Below are positions 1 through 11,677 of a stretch of DNA of 64,000 nucleotides, in pieces. The notes below the pieces were generated by a model. That model searched no databases. It worked only from the letters and a program-made list of their open reading frames with translations, and was not told the origin of the DNA. Source of the DNA: Blumeriella jaapii (taxonomy: Eukaryota > Ascomycota > Leotiomycetes > Helotiales > Drepanopezizaceae); contig VWND01000050.1 of assembly GCA_009599575.1 (NCBI GenBank), positions 81,797 to 145,796 of the forward strand. The letters are read 5' to 3'. Within the stretch, counting starts at the first letter, position 1. The number at the start of each line of letters is the position of its first letter. The position numbers and the translations under genes are program-made.

Positions 1-428
1 CTAGCGAAGCCGCACAAAGCATCGCTCCTGGTACTGTCACATGGACGGGGGAATTCGGATCAGCAGGACGACCAGTCAACATTCGACGCCGGGCTGGAGC
101 TAGCTCTGCTGCCGTCCTCTCTGGTCTTGCCAACCGACAAAATCTCGCGGGCGAGGGTAGTGTAAGTGGCTCGTCATCCGGCACCCCTGGCGTCACTGGT
201 GGTAGAGGTCGGATCGGCAAGGACTTTATGAAGCTGATTCGCGACTTCATTAAGAGCCACGGCGGCTCGGTACCGAGTCAGGCATTGGTCAACCACTTCA
301 ACCGCATGTGCACCACGAATCAGCAGACGGCCGAGTTCAAGCACATGCTGGGCGAGATTGCGACGCTGGAGAAGGGGAGCAACCTGCGGATGCGCGGTCG
401 GTGGGTTCTGAAGGATGAGTTCAAGTAG
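1..428 (+). CDS. RAD26/CSB-like DNA repair ATPase, C-terminal end only (partial)
   Basis: The frame is open from base 3 to the TAG at 426-428, so the gene enters from outside the window and only about 141 C-terminal residues are seen. The last 70 or so residues (KDFMKLIRDFIKSHGG, then NHFNRM, and RGRWVLKDEF near the end) look like the C-terminal helical tail of the SWI2/SNF2-family transcription-coupled repair factor Rad26/Rhp26/CSB. That protein remodels stalled RNA polymerase II at DNA lesions in the nucleus. The stretch before it is Ser/Gly/Ala-rich linker. No helicase motif is inside the window, so identification rests on the tail alone. The in-frame ATG at 228 is internal, not a start. 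Confidence 0.7.
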   Translation, partial: SEAAQSIAPGTVTWTGEFGSAGRPVNIRRRAGASSAAVLSGLANRQNLAGEGSVSGSSSGTPGVTGGRGRIGKDFMKLIRDFIKSHGGSVPSQALVNHFNRMCTTNQQTAEFKHMLGEIATLEKGSNLRMRGRWVLKDEFK

Positions 429-2018
429 GTGATGCTTGCCATTTTACAACGAGTAGCTGAGGTGGGTAAATAGAGGTTGTGGTTTGATATCTTGGAGATT
501 CAGATACCTGGAGCCCTTCCTTGTCATGGGATGTGACACCTCCCTCCATTGGTCTTTGGGTAGCGAAGGCGTTATGGCGCGCAGAGTGGGCTGGTTGGAG
601 GCGGAGTCAGGAGATATACCCGACAGGAGATTCACAAGTAAAATTGCAATTACCAATCTCAATCGACGATTTCACACTGCATTCTCGTTTTCCGTCTCTG
701 TGACTCTGACGTATCGTAAAGTAGTAACGGCTAGGGGGGGGGGGACAAGGGAACGAATGAATGAAGACCAATACGTTGCCAAATGTTGACATTCCGGCTC
801 CGATTCGACCTCACCGGCATGCGCTAGGTAGGAGCAAGTAACTTACGAGCTATACCATCTGAATCCAAACAGGAGCGACGGACTTTTCTCGTCTCTCGGT
901 AGGCAGATAGATATGATGACAACGATAGTGATACATACTGCTCAGCGTCTGGAGGGGCATAACCAACCAACCAACGATCTTATTTGTGCCTCCCCTCCCC
1001 GTAACGCATTGAAAACGTGCCAGGCTGGTGGAAATTCGTACGTACTGTACAGTACAGCACAGTACAGGAAAGAGACCTTCGAGAAAGCAGTTCTTTATGT
1101 AGCAAAGACGTTTTGGCCAACGGGCCCGCTATTAACTTAAATTAACTAAGCCGCCTTTCTTTTTTCTCTTAGAAGCGGAATGGTTTCCCTTCCTTCCTTC
1201 CATGCATGGTGTTTGTGAAATATAAAAACTCTCGATGTTTCCCCCTAAAAAAAAAGGAAAAAAAAAGGCCCCCCACGATTGAGAAAAAGCCTTTTCAATA
1301 CGCACATCCCGGGGTTCCCAACCCGCGATATCTCGGCCTTTTTTGTATCTAATCTTCGAGCCCATTTTCAGAGCTTCGAAAGTCCGCGACGCCGAGGTGT
1401 TTTCCGAAAATCTCTCTCTTTATTTTTTTTTCCCCATGTACGCCGATATAACAGTTGCTTGCAGCCATTCGGCGTATTTGTTTCACCGACGCTCTGTCTG
1501 TCCTTCGTCGAGTATGCTGTCGAGTCGGGTGTGTTCGGTGAAGCGGTTATTCGACGGCGCTGGCTATACCGGGCTTTTGGGTAATCGAGCTGTCGATTGT
1601 TCTTTTCCGCCTTTTCCTCTTAATGTACATACAATCCTTTTGTAATTCTCAGTAGGTATGCCCTCGTCAGGTAGATCGTAGTAACTAATATACGTAATCG
1701 TACAAAAAGCTCGGATCGCCGATAAAAAAATCTCTTCCAAGTCGCCATGCATCGAGTGCTCAATTTTTCGGGCTTTCCAGACTCACTCCGAAAACAATCA
1801 ATCATTCCTTTCTGCTGCAGGAGAAAGAAAAAAATTGCAATCGAATAAGTTGAAGAAGTTCATACCAGGCACCGCGAACAGGTACAGAAGAAGTACTGTA
1901 GGTATTATGAGTCTAGCCCGCGAGGTTGTCGTCGACGGCCTCGCACCACGAGGGGCGGCCAAAAAACAAAAAAGAAGACCTTCCGAGCATACGCTCAGGG
2001 CCATGAACTCTAGAGAAA
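429..2018. other. Intergenic spacer downstream of the RAD26-like gene
   Basis: No convincing gene. It holds the presumed 3' UTR of the repair gene, a G9-10 run near 735, a TACTGTACAGTACAG cluster at about 1043-1070, and a diverged LINE 3'-end relic (about 945-1215, listed separately). T- and A-rich tracts occur around 1240-1270 and 1420-1435. Open frames of up to 101 codons here overlap each other on both strands and show no recognisable motif. Confidence 0.6.
945..1215 (-). mobile_element. Diverged relic of the 3' end of a Tad-type LINE
   Basis: This stretch aligns by eye with 32066-32245, the 3' end of the large LINE. Shared words, in the same order, are CGTCTGGAGGGG, CCTCCC, GCATTGAAAACGTGC versus GCATTAGAAACGTGC, CTTCGAGAAAGCAGTT versus CTTCGAAAAAGCAGTT, CCGCTATT, and AAGCGGAATGGTTT versus AAGCGGGATGGTTT. 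Both copies point the same way (LINE on the minus strand). No coding part is visible, as expected for a 5'-truncated insertion. A TACTGTAC-type insertion interrupts it near 1040-1070. This copy looks less RIP-mutated than the 32 kb copy. Confidence 0.55.
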
Positions 2019-2104
2019 CTCTCTGACGGGGAGTCGAACCCCGATCTCCCGCGCATTGCCAGTGAGATGACAAGCGGAAATCATGACCGTTAGACCATCA
2101 AAGA
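2019..2104 (-). tRNA. tRNA-Asp (GUC) with a 14-nt intron
   Basis: On the minus strand the acceptor arms TCTTTGA and TCAGAGA pair over 7 bp with discriminator G. The T-arm CGGGG-TTCGACT-CCCCG is perfect, the D-stem is GTC/GAT, and the anticodon stem TCCGC/GCGGG encloses loop TTGTCAC with anticodon GTC. Between loop positions 37 and 38 lies TCTCACTGGCAATG, a 14-nt intron at the canonical place. Removing it gives 72 nt before CCA, the usual tRNA-Asp length. The variable loop is AGAT. Confidence 0.9.
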
Positions 2105-4081
2105 ATGTAATGATTTCATCTGATTGATGGGGTGATCGAAGGTAGATAGCTTTATATATAAATAACTTTTGGACGGCACCGCTTGCAACACCTTAGTTAA
2201 ATTTACCTACCGAAGTCGATGCGGTAGTCGTATTGCAGAAGTAGGTTTTTCTAATTTGGAAATTTTTTCGGGGGCATAATTTTTTCTTTTTCCCTTTCCT
2301 GCTACGCATATCTATAAATAGGTACAGAATTTGCGCTTTTGCTGCTGGAGGTGCTAACTGTACTTGGCATTGGGGTGGTTGGCCTTGAGAGGTCTTGGGA
2401 TTTGCCGTTCTTTTGGGTGTTGTATCGAGAGAGCTATGTAGCTAGCTAACTAACTGGGGGTTTGTCTTCGTCGTCTTCTTCTTCTTTTCTTCTTCTTCTC
2501 GTGAGTGCGTTAAAAGCGTTCAAGTCCGGATACCTACCTACCTCCCAGTCGGTTTCGCACGTACGATAGGAAGGGAATGAGGATTCCGCTGGATCGACTC
2601 GAGCTCAACTATGGTTTCCCCTCTCTCCCCTCACCTACTCACTTCATACTGTACGCACACCACAAGCCCGAACCCCCAATCTCCAATCCCCAATCCCCAA
2701 TCCCCAATCCCAGTGCATGCTAGCGCAGGTGGCAACACGCTTACATACAGTACACACGTACCAACATCGTCCAGACATACATACCCCCGACCATTTCTCC
2801 GTTCTTCGTTCTCCGTCCTCAGATCACGATCCGCGAATCCCCGATTTCCCAGACTCACAGTCCAGCAGCAAGGCAAGCCAACCAAAGCCAGCCAAAGCCA
2901 GCCAAAGCAAATCAGCAACCAACTCAGAGATTCCCTCTCCCCTCTTCCCTCTCCCCCCCCCCCAAAAAAAATCCACTTCTCGACCTCGAACACGAGAGCT
3001 GACAACAAAAACCAACCACCCGGGGAGCGGATACAGTCCCATAGAGGAAGAGAAGACATCGGAGGAGAAGATCGCCTTGTGTTTTACGACGGTGTGTATG
3101 TATGTACATCTCGCGCGTGAAGGGGAGGAGGCGATCAAGGGGTGGGTTTGTATGTAACTTATAGAGGTGGGCTTACTGTGCTGTACGTACCTAGCTAGCT
3201 GTACATCGACAAGTATCTCGCATGCTATGATCGCAAAACGCGGTTTGAGTCAATCACATCACGAGATGACGCACAGAGGGGATTTTCTGTCGAAGTTTTG
3301 ATTTGAATTGTGTGTGTGACTGTGTGTGTGTGTACTGTAGCTGGCTGGCCTGGCTCTGCGAAAGAAAATATTTGTACAATGTATCTCCCATCGCCTTCCC
3401 AAACGAATCTTTCCCGTCATTTCTCCCAATCAGAATGACCACACTTTGATCGCTGACGTCCTACATGAGAAACGGTCCGATCCCGCTCACTTCTCTCCCC
3501 CACAACCCCAAAATTACACACCAGAGCCAGCCAGACCACCAGAAAAGGAAGAAGAAGAAGAAAAGATCAAGGTCAAGAGCAAAATGTCCGGTTCACCATC
3601 CCCCATCTGCAAAACTGAAACGGATCCAGCTTCGCAACCACAAGAGCGCAAACGCAGAAATGCAACGCGAAAATGCATGCTTCCCCCTCGCAGAACGACG
3701 TGTAAAGATCGAAGGAAGAAGAAGAAGAGACCAAAGAACTAGTGTCACAAAAGCTTTTAGTCATCGAACCCGAGGTGGATGATGGCGTCCCGCGGGACAG
3801 ATCCCTTGAGCCAAAAAGAGAAAATCGCAAAGAGCAATAAGCAGAAAGCAAACCCGGCCGGCGCATCTCCCGAAAAATGCGCAACTGACGAGCGAAGAAG
3901 AGATCTGATCTATTGGTCGAGCTCGAGGTATCATGGTATGGTAACAGAGAAGAAGAAACTTTTAAGACACGTTTGAGAAAAAGGCCCCCCCTCCCACCTG
4001 CAAATGCAAAATCGAGCCGTCAATCTATGGACAGAGATTAGGATGCTTCTGAGAACACTTTTGTGTATGTCAAGGGAACAT
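2105..4081. other. Intergenic spacer between tRNA-Asp and the eIF4G 3' end
   Basis: No gene recognised. It contains CTT-rich tracts (about 2470-2500), a short CAATCCCC tandem repeat at about 2677-2711, pyrimidine-rich sequence at 2935-2970 and GT-rich sequence near 3310-3335. Open frames of up to 169 codons at 2611-3120 read through low-complexity DNA on both strands and are not supported as proteins. The eIF4G 3' UTR must lie just below 4082. Confidence 0.55.
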
Positions 4082-7000
4082 TCACGCCTCGCTCTCCTTA
4101 TCGCCAGACTTATCTGCCGACGCTGGGGTCGACTTTGTCATGGCGGGAGAGACCGAGGTCGAGGGTGGAGAGCCTGGGGCCTCTTGATCACCAGATCCTA
4201 ATCCTGCAAGAAGACTGTAAAGAATTAGAATGCTTCCTCTCCCAAGATTGTAGATAAGCAAGACATACCTGAACGTATTTGCAGAGCTAGTGGATTCCTT
4301 TTCCTTTTGCTGAGGGGGTGTGCCTGTTCTCGACGAAGCTCCTGATTCTTCTCCTGCTCTGCCAAAGTTACCAGGCCCCTTGCGACCACTGTTGCTTCGC
4401 GACGAGAACATGGACGATGGACCAAAAGACATTTGTTGACTCGATGCGCGGTTGGCGTTCTTGTTGGTGAGACGACGAAGATCGTCCATGCCAACGACGT
4501 TCTTTTGGTAATCGATGGGTGGCTGGCCGTATTGGTTGCCCGAGAAATTACGACCGTCACCACGACCCATCTGCATGCGTCCACCACGTTGGCTGCCGCG
4601 AGCATTGTTCTCGGCAGCCTTCTGGTTGGCGGCTGCTTCAGCCTATCGGAGGTTAGAGGCAAAGAAATGGATCAAAGTCTGCAGAAACTTACCTCGATTC
4701 TGACTTCATCAAGAGTTTTAGGACCCTTGTTGTTGTCCTTCGATGCCCAGCGGGCCTTGCGCAGATCGATGATATCCATGAGCATGAATCTCAGACGACT
4801 CGGCAACTCGGGCGTATCAACCATCGTCTGGATACGCTGAAAGTAGACATCCATCATGGGTTTACCCTTCTCCGTGCTGTCCAGGTTGGAACCGATGGTC
4901 TTGAGCAGCTTAGTCAGGGATTCAATCTCAGCCTCATCCGGGATGCCGGTGTAATCAACGAGCTTCTTCACGCACTCGTGCATGATACGCTCCGTAAGCA
5001 TGCTGAGCTTGTAAAGCTCGCCGATGAACTGAACAAGGCCAAGGCCACGTCTCTTGGCGGCGGCAGCGATGTAGTACTCGTCGGACAGCATGGCCGCCTC
5101 CTCGGTCTTGGGGTCATCAGGCTCACCCTCCGGCTTGTCTGGCAAGTCCATCTTCCAACCACGCTCGAACTCCTCTTGACATCTGTTGAGCAGGTACTTT
5201 CGGAACAGGTTGCCACCCGACACGATGTTGCCGTTCTTGTCGACGATGCTCTCATCCTTGATCTCCGGGCTCATGGTCTCCAACATGCGCTTGCAGAACT
5301 TGGCGTACATGGAAGCCCAGTGAGCTTCGTCGGTAGCCTTCTCGAAGGTGAGTTGAATGACTTGTCGGAGGGTGCGTCCATCAGCCTCATCTTTGGATTG
5401 AGCCGCAATGGCGAGGACCTGATCAGCGATCTTGTCGAACTTCTCCGGGGTCATCTTGTTCAGCGCCGCCTTCACCTTACGTTGAACCATGTCAGGCTCC
5501 ATGTGGCCGGTCGCACCTGATGAGCCAGGGGTGGGACCAGCGGCGCCAGTTGCGGAGGCTTGTTGAGCAATGCGTGGCTTCCAACCCGTAGCCGTGACAG
5601 CGATAGGCTTGAGCTCCATGCCAGCAGTGAGTGGCATTGTCTTGGCTGCTTGGGCCTCGGATTTCGCGTTGCCCGGGAAGGTGTCCTTGCGACTTCCCCC
5701 ACCCCCGCGTTGCGATCGGCTCGCCTGGCGGGGGGAGTGAGGAATATTGTTCATGGGGTTGGACATGTTGCGGACCATCTGGTTGCCACCTGGGAAGCCC
5801 GCACCACCCGCTCTGGTGAATGAAGCAGTGGATGTCGGTGCGGGTCGGGGCATCGAGCCGCTGGCCATGGCAAAGCGTTCAGCGGAAGTAGTTCCGGGAG
5901 GCAGCGTCTTCCCACCAACGCTGCCGAAGGAACCCATGGCAAAAGCACCCGGTTGGTTGTTGCGCGACGAGCCTTGTCTTGGACCCATGCTGTTGCCACC
6001 AGGTCGAGCTGAGCCCTGTCGGCTAGAACCACTGTCGCCGTCGCCGATGAGAGCCTTGATCTGAGACTCGAACTCCATCGATGGCTTTTCGACGAAGACC
6101 TTTTGGAACTGGAGCAGGAACTCCTTGTCGTACTTGAAGCTCTTGCCCTTGGTCGTAACCGCGGAATTCAGAGCCGGGTTCGGAGAGCTGATGCTGGGGG
6201 TAGAGAGAAGAGTTCATGACAGTAAGGAAGCGAGCCGACTTCAGCGATTGAAGAGCGGCACTTGGCTGAGGTGCCTCCACTGGCTTGGTGTGGAGAGGAG
6301 CAAGGTTAAGCGCAGCAGGCTTACCACGCTTCTCCGAGATGTTGATCTTGGGAGGTGGACCCATGGAGCCATCGGATTCCGGTGTAGACGCCCCGCTGTC
6401 GGTGCCCAGGGCCAGGTTGGAAAGCTTCGATGCCAAGGTGCTGGGGGTGTTTGGTTCCGGCTTGGAATCCTCCTTCTCAGCAGGCTTGTCAGCAGCCGCC
6501 GCCGCCGCCGCCGCCTTGGCATCTGCCTCTTGTCGCTTCTTCTCCTTCTCGTCTTCCAGGCGTTCCATCTCACGCTCTTGCTCCTTGAGCTTGAGATCGT
6601 TGGCGGCAGCCTCAGCCTTGCGCTTCTCGGCATTCGCGGCCTCGGCGGCCTTCTTCTCCGCGGCACGTTTGGCAAGCAGTTCGGCCTCCTTCTTCTCTCG
6701 CTCGGCCTCGGCAGCTTCCATTTCCTGGATCTGACGCTCCAGCTCGTCCTCTTCGTCCTTCTTGGCCTTGTCGGCCGCGGCTTGAGCGTCGGCCGCTTCC
6801 TTGGCCTTCTGCTCTTGCGCAGCTTGGGCAGCATCCTTGGCCTTCTGCTCTTGCGCAGCTTGGGCTTCATCCTTGGCCTTCTGTTCCTCCTTGGATTTGG
6901 CCTCGGCGGCTTCCTTGGCCTCGTCTTCCTCCTTGGCCTTCTTCACCTTCTCGAACATCTCGAGACGGATCTGCTCAGAGGTCTTCTGGGGAGCGGCGCT

Positions 7001-8947
7001 GTCGATGCGGCCCTGCTGGGGGGTGGCGGACTTGGGGGGGGGTGGGGTCGGAGTTGAGGCGATGACAGGAGGGGTTCTGGCACGCTGGCTTGGAGCTGGA
7101 GAGGCCGGGGCCTTGAAGCTGCCAACGTCCACGGCCTCACCATCGGGCCGCTTGATGACGATGGCAGCACTCTTGCGAGCGGGTCTGGAGAACGCGGGAG
7201 AGGTGGGGCCGGGCTTCGGTTGGGGCGTGTGGGCGTGGGCAATCGGGACCATGGAGGGGGTCTGGGGTTGCCCGGTACTCGAAGCTGGTCTCTCGGACAT
7301 CTGCGACCCGTTTCTCGACATCGATTGTCCCCCATTGCTGTACAGGCCTTGCGTGTAGGAGGTGGGCTGGTGGAAGTGGGGTTGTGGGGATGAGGGTGGG
7401 AAGCCTTGCATGTGGGCCATCTGAGGATAGCCAAAAGACGCCTGTCCCATGCTCATGCGGGCATCGTTGCCGAATTGTTGAGAATATACAGGATACTGCT
7501 GCTGCTGTTCACGTAAGCAATGCACAATTCGATCGAAGTTTCCTGTCGCAGGATCAAGGTTAGGAGGGCCCAGAGGCTCGTAGATTGATAAAGGCATTGG
7601 GTCGCGACTGCGACGATTTCCACCTTGTGGACCTTGCGGGAATGGGGGAAGAGAAGGCAACCCGGAGCCATCAAGATGGACCTGCTGCCCACGGACTGGC
7701 AGCTTGTGCTCATCAGTCGTGTAGTCGTGGCTGAAGGCCTTCTCTAGACTTCCTCGTGGCCAATGGCGTTCTGAGGACTGCTCATTCTTGCCGAACCGGG
7801 CACTGTTGAGTTTGCCCCTCTTGCCCCGAGAGTGAGACTTGAAAGGAGAAGGAGGAGGAGGGGGGGGAGGAAGGGTGTTGAAGGAAGGAGGGTGAGGTAC
7901 TTGTTGGGGCATGGGGGCGTAGTAGCCATACGGCGGTTGGTTCGCCATCGGCATCGCCGGGTTCATGTTGGGTGTGCCGGGCATAGAGCCACCGGGAATC
8001 GAGTGAGCCAAGTTGGGGCTACGGGACGCCTGGTGCGGCGAGTTGGGGAACCCGCGACCTGGGAACGACGGCGCCATCGCACCGCGCGGGGGGTTGCCGG
8101 CGGGTCGGAAGTTGCTCTGAGGCGCGTAGCCCAGCTGAGGGGGGTAGCCGGCGCCGGCGGCAGCGGCGGCGGCGGGGGTGAAGTTGCTGCTCCCGCCCCC
8201 GCGGCCTCCTCGGCCGGAAAAGCCACCGCGGCCTGCGTTGCCAGCGTGGTTGCTCATGTCGCTCTGTGCCGATTGGGCCGACTCGTGACGATGGTGACCG
8301 GCTGGGTGGGTGGTTGGGGCGAGGGCGCCGTGAGTGCTGGGAGTGCGTCGCTGCTGTCGAGATAAGATTGATTAGTCAAAGCGCCGGCACCGGGAAAAGT
8401 TTATCGGACTTACGCTCTCGAAGCTACCAAAGGCCATGGGAGGGTTGTTCCCTTGGAGACCGGAAGGGGGCTTGCCGCCACTCGCGGACGGAGCGGGGAT
8501 GGGGGACGGCGAATGCGACGGATCCGTGATTCGGGGGTTGGGAATCGCGATGAGCCGACGAGGTCGCGTTGGGTGCGCCCTCGGTCGTCGTGCTGTGGGA
8601 CACCTTGGGCGAGGACTCCGGGACGGAGCCGAACTGAATCTTCATGCCGCCGACGGGTCCGCCATTCATGCCGTTCGCGCCGATGGTGACCGACGTCTTC
8701 CTCGCGTGCTCGGACGAGCCATTGGTGGCCGAGCTGCTGTGGGCGATGGCCGGTGCGGCGACTGCCGGTACCGCAGGCGCAATAGTCATGGGCTTGCCGT
8801 TCAGGGGCGAGATGGAACTACTTTTGCCATGTTGTACCGGCCCAGCGCCTCCGACAGCCACGGCGGGCGAAGGGGTGGAGGAGCTCGTCGCGGGGACTGG
8901 CGACGAGACTGCCTTCTTCGCGGTGGAAGCGTACGACAGAGTGGGCG

Positions 8948-8978
<31 letters not shown>

Positions 8979-9041
8979 CGACGCGTTGGTGGAGTTGGAG
9001 GCCTGGCTGGGGATTTGGGATGTTTGAGACACGGAAGTCAT
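4082..9041 (-). CDS. Eukaryotic translation initiation factor 4 gamma (eIF4G), with two apparent frameshifts
   Basis: Scaffold of cap-dependent translation initiation in the cytosol, linking the cap-binding protein eIF4E with eIF4A, PABP and eIF3. Exons read on the minus strand: 9041-8414, 8353-4693, 4642-4269 and 4214-4082. Introns are 8354-8413 (60 nt), 4643-4692 (50 nt) and 4215-4268 (54 nt), with GTAAGT, GTAAGT and GTATGT donors. The start at 9041 (MTSVSQTSQIPSQ) precedes a poly-Gln run. Next come Pro/Gly/Ser-rich disorder, a long Ala/Glu/Lys-rich coiled-coil-like stretch (about 6900-6470), the eIF4E-binding motif YDKEFLL (about 6150), and the MIF4G HEAT domain (about 5490-4760, starting near VQRKVKAALNKMTPEKFD). 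Two one-base shifts are needed: one between about 8520 and 8600, one at the G5 run 6196-6200. After removing two bases the total is 4794 nt, or 1597 aa. Confidence 0.93.
8943..8981 (-). repeat. CAG-type trinucleotide run encoding poly-Gln in eIF4G
   Basis: Near-perfect GCT/GTT repeat on the plus strand. It encodes a run of 10-11 glutamines around residues 20-31 of eIF4G, within a low-complexity N-terminus. Confidence 0.85.
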
Positions 9042-10150
9042 AGAGTGATTGTGTGGGTGTCGACGACCTCGTGCGTTTGCGGAGAGAAGAGTTGTGTGGA
9101 TTGGGGGGTCGTGGTGGATGTGTGTGGGTGGGTGGTGGTGGTGGTGGTGGTGGTGGTGAGATGACGTCGGACGACTCTTTTCTGTTCTGCGCACAGAAGG
9201 ATCAATGCAATCTCGAATCCGAAGGGACCGAAGCGGCTGAGAATCGGGGAGCGCGGAGAGGAGATGCGAAGGAGTCGAAATGAATCGCTCAGCGCGGCGT
9301 GCGAGGCGCGGTGCGATGGGGGGATGTGTGTCGTGGTAGGGCTTCTTGTCGTGACGTTCGTTGCGGAGTTTTTTTCCTTCGATGATTCGTGCTTCGTGCC
9401 TCGTTCTGGGTTCGTCGTTCGTCGTCTGCTTTCCCCGAGAGGCCGCGGAGGCGTCTGTTCTCGTGGGTACAAGAGCGTCGTGTCGCAGCTGGGACGTCGA
9501 GACGGCGCAGGCGATGGGGATGGAATCGAAGGGGGGATGAGGTATCGAGGAAACTAGTCCTGCCGCAAGGAATCTTCTACTCGTAGAAGATCTTGCCGGA
9601 GTAGTTGTGGGTTGATGGGGGGAAGATCCGACGTGAAGATCCGAGAGGAAGAGTTGGGGGGGGGGGTGGTGGCAAGCCGGCCAGGAGAAAATCGAAAGGG
9701 AAATTTCGGTGCTGGGGCCGGGCTGGGCTGGGTTAGGTTGGGTTGGGCTGGGTTGGTTGGTTGGTCGTGGCTCGGCGCCGGGGGATTGGCTGGGCGAGAG
9801 GGCGAGCGGCCGAAGGATTTTAGTTGGTCCGGCTTCCGGCTGGTAGCGTGGGCTTGGCGTGGACCGCGGTTGAGTTGGGCTCGAGGTGGAGGGCTACACG
9901 CTGCGTGCTGCTTTGGTTGGCATCTGTACTGTACTGTGTACTGTTTGAATGTTCGAATGTTCGATTGTTCGATTGTGGTATGTATGTACTGTGCTGTACT
10001 GTATTGTACTGTACCATGCACTGTATGTACTATGCACCCTGCCCTTTGAGCTGCGCTGCCATGAAGTTGTCAAGTACAGGCTTAAATAGGCAGAAGTGCC
10101 TTGACTGTGACTGTAATGCACCGATACACGTCCGTCGACATTCACTATTG
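9042..10150. other. Presumed promoter and 5' UTR region of eIF4G
   Basis: Upstream of the minus-strand eIF4G start. It contains a (GGT)n run at about 9130-9158, a G-rich TGGG/TTGGG block at about 9718-9766, and a TACTGTACTGTACTG-rich block at about 9926-10030. No open frame here is convincing. Which of these elements, if any, acts on transcription cannot be told from sequence. Confidence 0.45.
9718..9766 (+). repeat. G-rich telomere-like/G-quadruplex-prone tract
   Basis: Runs of GGG and GG separated by CT, TTA or TT give a strand-asymmetric tract resembling degenerate telomere repeats (GGGTTAGGTTGGGTTGGG). It lies about 680 bp upstream of the eIF4G start. Confidence 0.6.
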
Positions 10151-10171
10151 TTCTTGGCTTGTGCTTGGTAT

Positions 10172-10296
10172 GTCTCTCTTTCTCTCTTCTCTTTCCCTCT
10201 CTCTTCCTCTCTCTTTCTCTCTCTTCTCTTTCCCTCTCTTCTCTTTCTCTCTCTCTTCCTCTCTCTTTCCCTCTTTCCCTCTCTTCTCTTTCCCTC

Positions 10297-10341
<45 letters not shown>
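10172..10341. repeat. Polypyrimidine microsatellite (CT/CCCT/TTCT)
   Basis: About 170 bp of almost pure C and T on the plus strand, ending in a clean (CT)n run at about 10300-10340. Long open frames across it on both strands (Ser/Leu-rich or Arg/Glu-rich) are artefacts of the repeat. Confidence 0.9.
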
Positions 10342-10346
<5 letters not shown>

Positions 10347-11677
10347 TTCCATTCATGCTCACCAGAATATCAACCCATGGTGGCCAGGGAATCACATCGA
10401 CGCATCACCGACCGCACAGTACAGTGGGACAGAGTGAATACACGTTTCTTTGGGCTCATCCATCTCTTTCCCATCCCCAGTCCACACACACACACACACA
10501 CACACACCATACCATCCAACGAGGCCTGCCAGCCAGCTCCGGTCCCACCTTCTCCGCATTCGCTCTCCGAACTTCACTCTCCCTCCTCTCATGGCAAAGA
10601 GAAGAGTGCTAAGGTGACCTATCGGTACTGAAGGTACCCAAGGCTTCCAGAAAGCAAAGCACATCAAAGCAACGTGTGCACGATCACTTCAAAGCGCAGG
10701 GTCCTTCCCGTCTCCGTCTCCTTCAAACACGCCAAGAGGCGGGAATAAGCTTCCATTCTTGCTTTGATCAGGCCCATGCGCCCTCCATGAAACCGTGAAA
10801 CAGTCTTGTAGTTGGGCTTCTCCTTCGTTCGTTCGTTCGTTCGTTCGCCATGTGGCTGCTGCTGCCGCTGCCGCTGCCGCTGCTCAGTAGCAGATCCGCA
10901 AACATAGAAAGCTTGGAGCGTTGCTTTGCCTCTCCTCCCCCGTGCCACCCCGGACTATCTTGCGCCTTCGAAAGCTTGAGAAGAGGAGGAAGCCAAACAC
11001 ACCAGTGTCGGGATCAGATGATGCCTACATTCTGTACTGTACACATGTATCGTACACACTGCAGAACCTCAGCCGTGCGCGGACTTCCCGAGGACGTCGA
11101 GTGGCCTCTTGTGCTACCGACTGGCCGTAGACATGTACAGTAGTATACATATGTACTGTACTGTACTGTACAACAAAACCTCCCACACCACGCTCAGATT
11201 CTCTTTCTCATTCACTCAATTCCCCCTTATCCAGAAACGACAGAAGGTAGCAGGTACTGTAAAGTAAATACAGCAAAGTAAATACAGCACAGTAAGTACC
11301 TTGTCATCTCGGCGATAAAGTTGCTGCGGTGCCAGAGCGAAAGCAAAAGTGCAGTCTTCCAGAAGCCTGCCCTCTCCACCTCCACCTCCAGCTCGGCTAC
11401 GTGACTGGCGCGCATCTCGTATTTCGCTTCCAGGAGAGAGGCAGTGCCCGCAGCCCGCAGCCCGTCCGTGTCTCGCATGTGATCGTCAACGCAAAGAAAG
11501 CAAAAGGACAGAGATGCGGAGGTACAGTACCTACCTTACTTTGCCTGACCTTTGCGTCCTACTGTACTGAAAAGATGCAAAAGATCTCTTGTACATAGAA
11601 CGTACACGTTCTGTACATACATATCGTCTTGGACAACAGCAACAACCCAAACCCTAACCCCCTCAAAGACTAACTAG

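Noticed and set aside
2611..3120. 169-codon plus-strand frame
   Set aside because: Pro/Ser-rich, overlapping equally long minus-strand frames, made of CCCCAATC and other simple repeats, with no motif.
4978..5520. 180-codon plus-strand frame opposite eIF4G MIF4G
   Set aside because: Antisense shadow of a well-conserved coding exon.
10030..10631. Ser/Leu-rich and Arg/Glu-rich frames of 120-260 codons
   Set aside because: They are translations of the polypyrimidine microsatellite on both strands.
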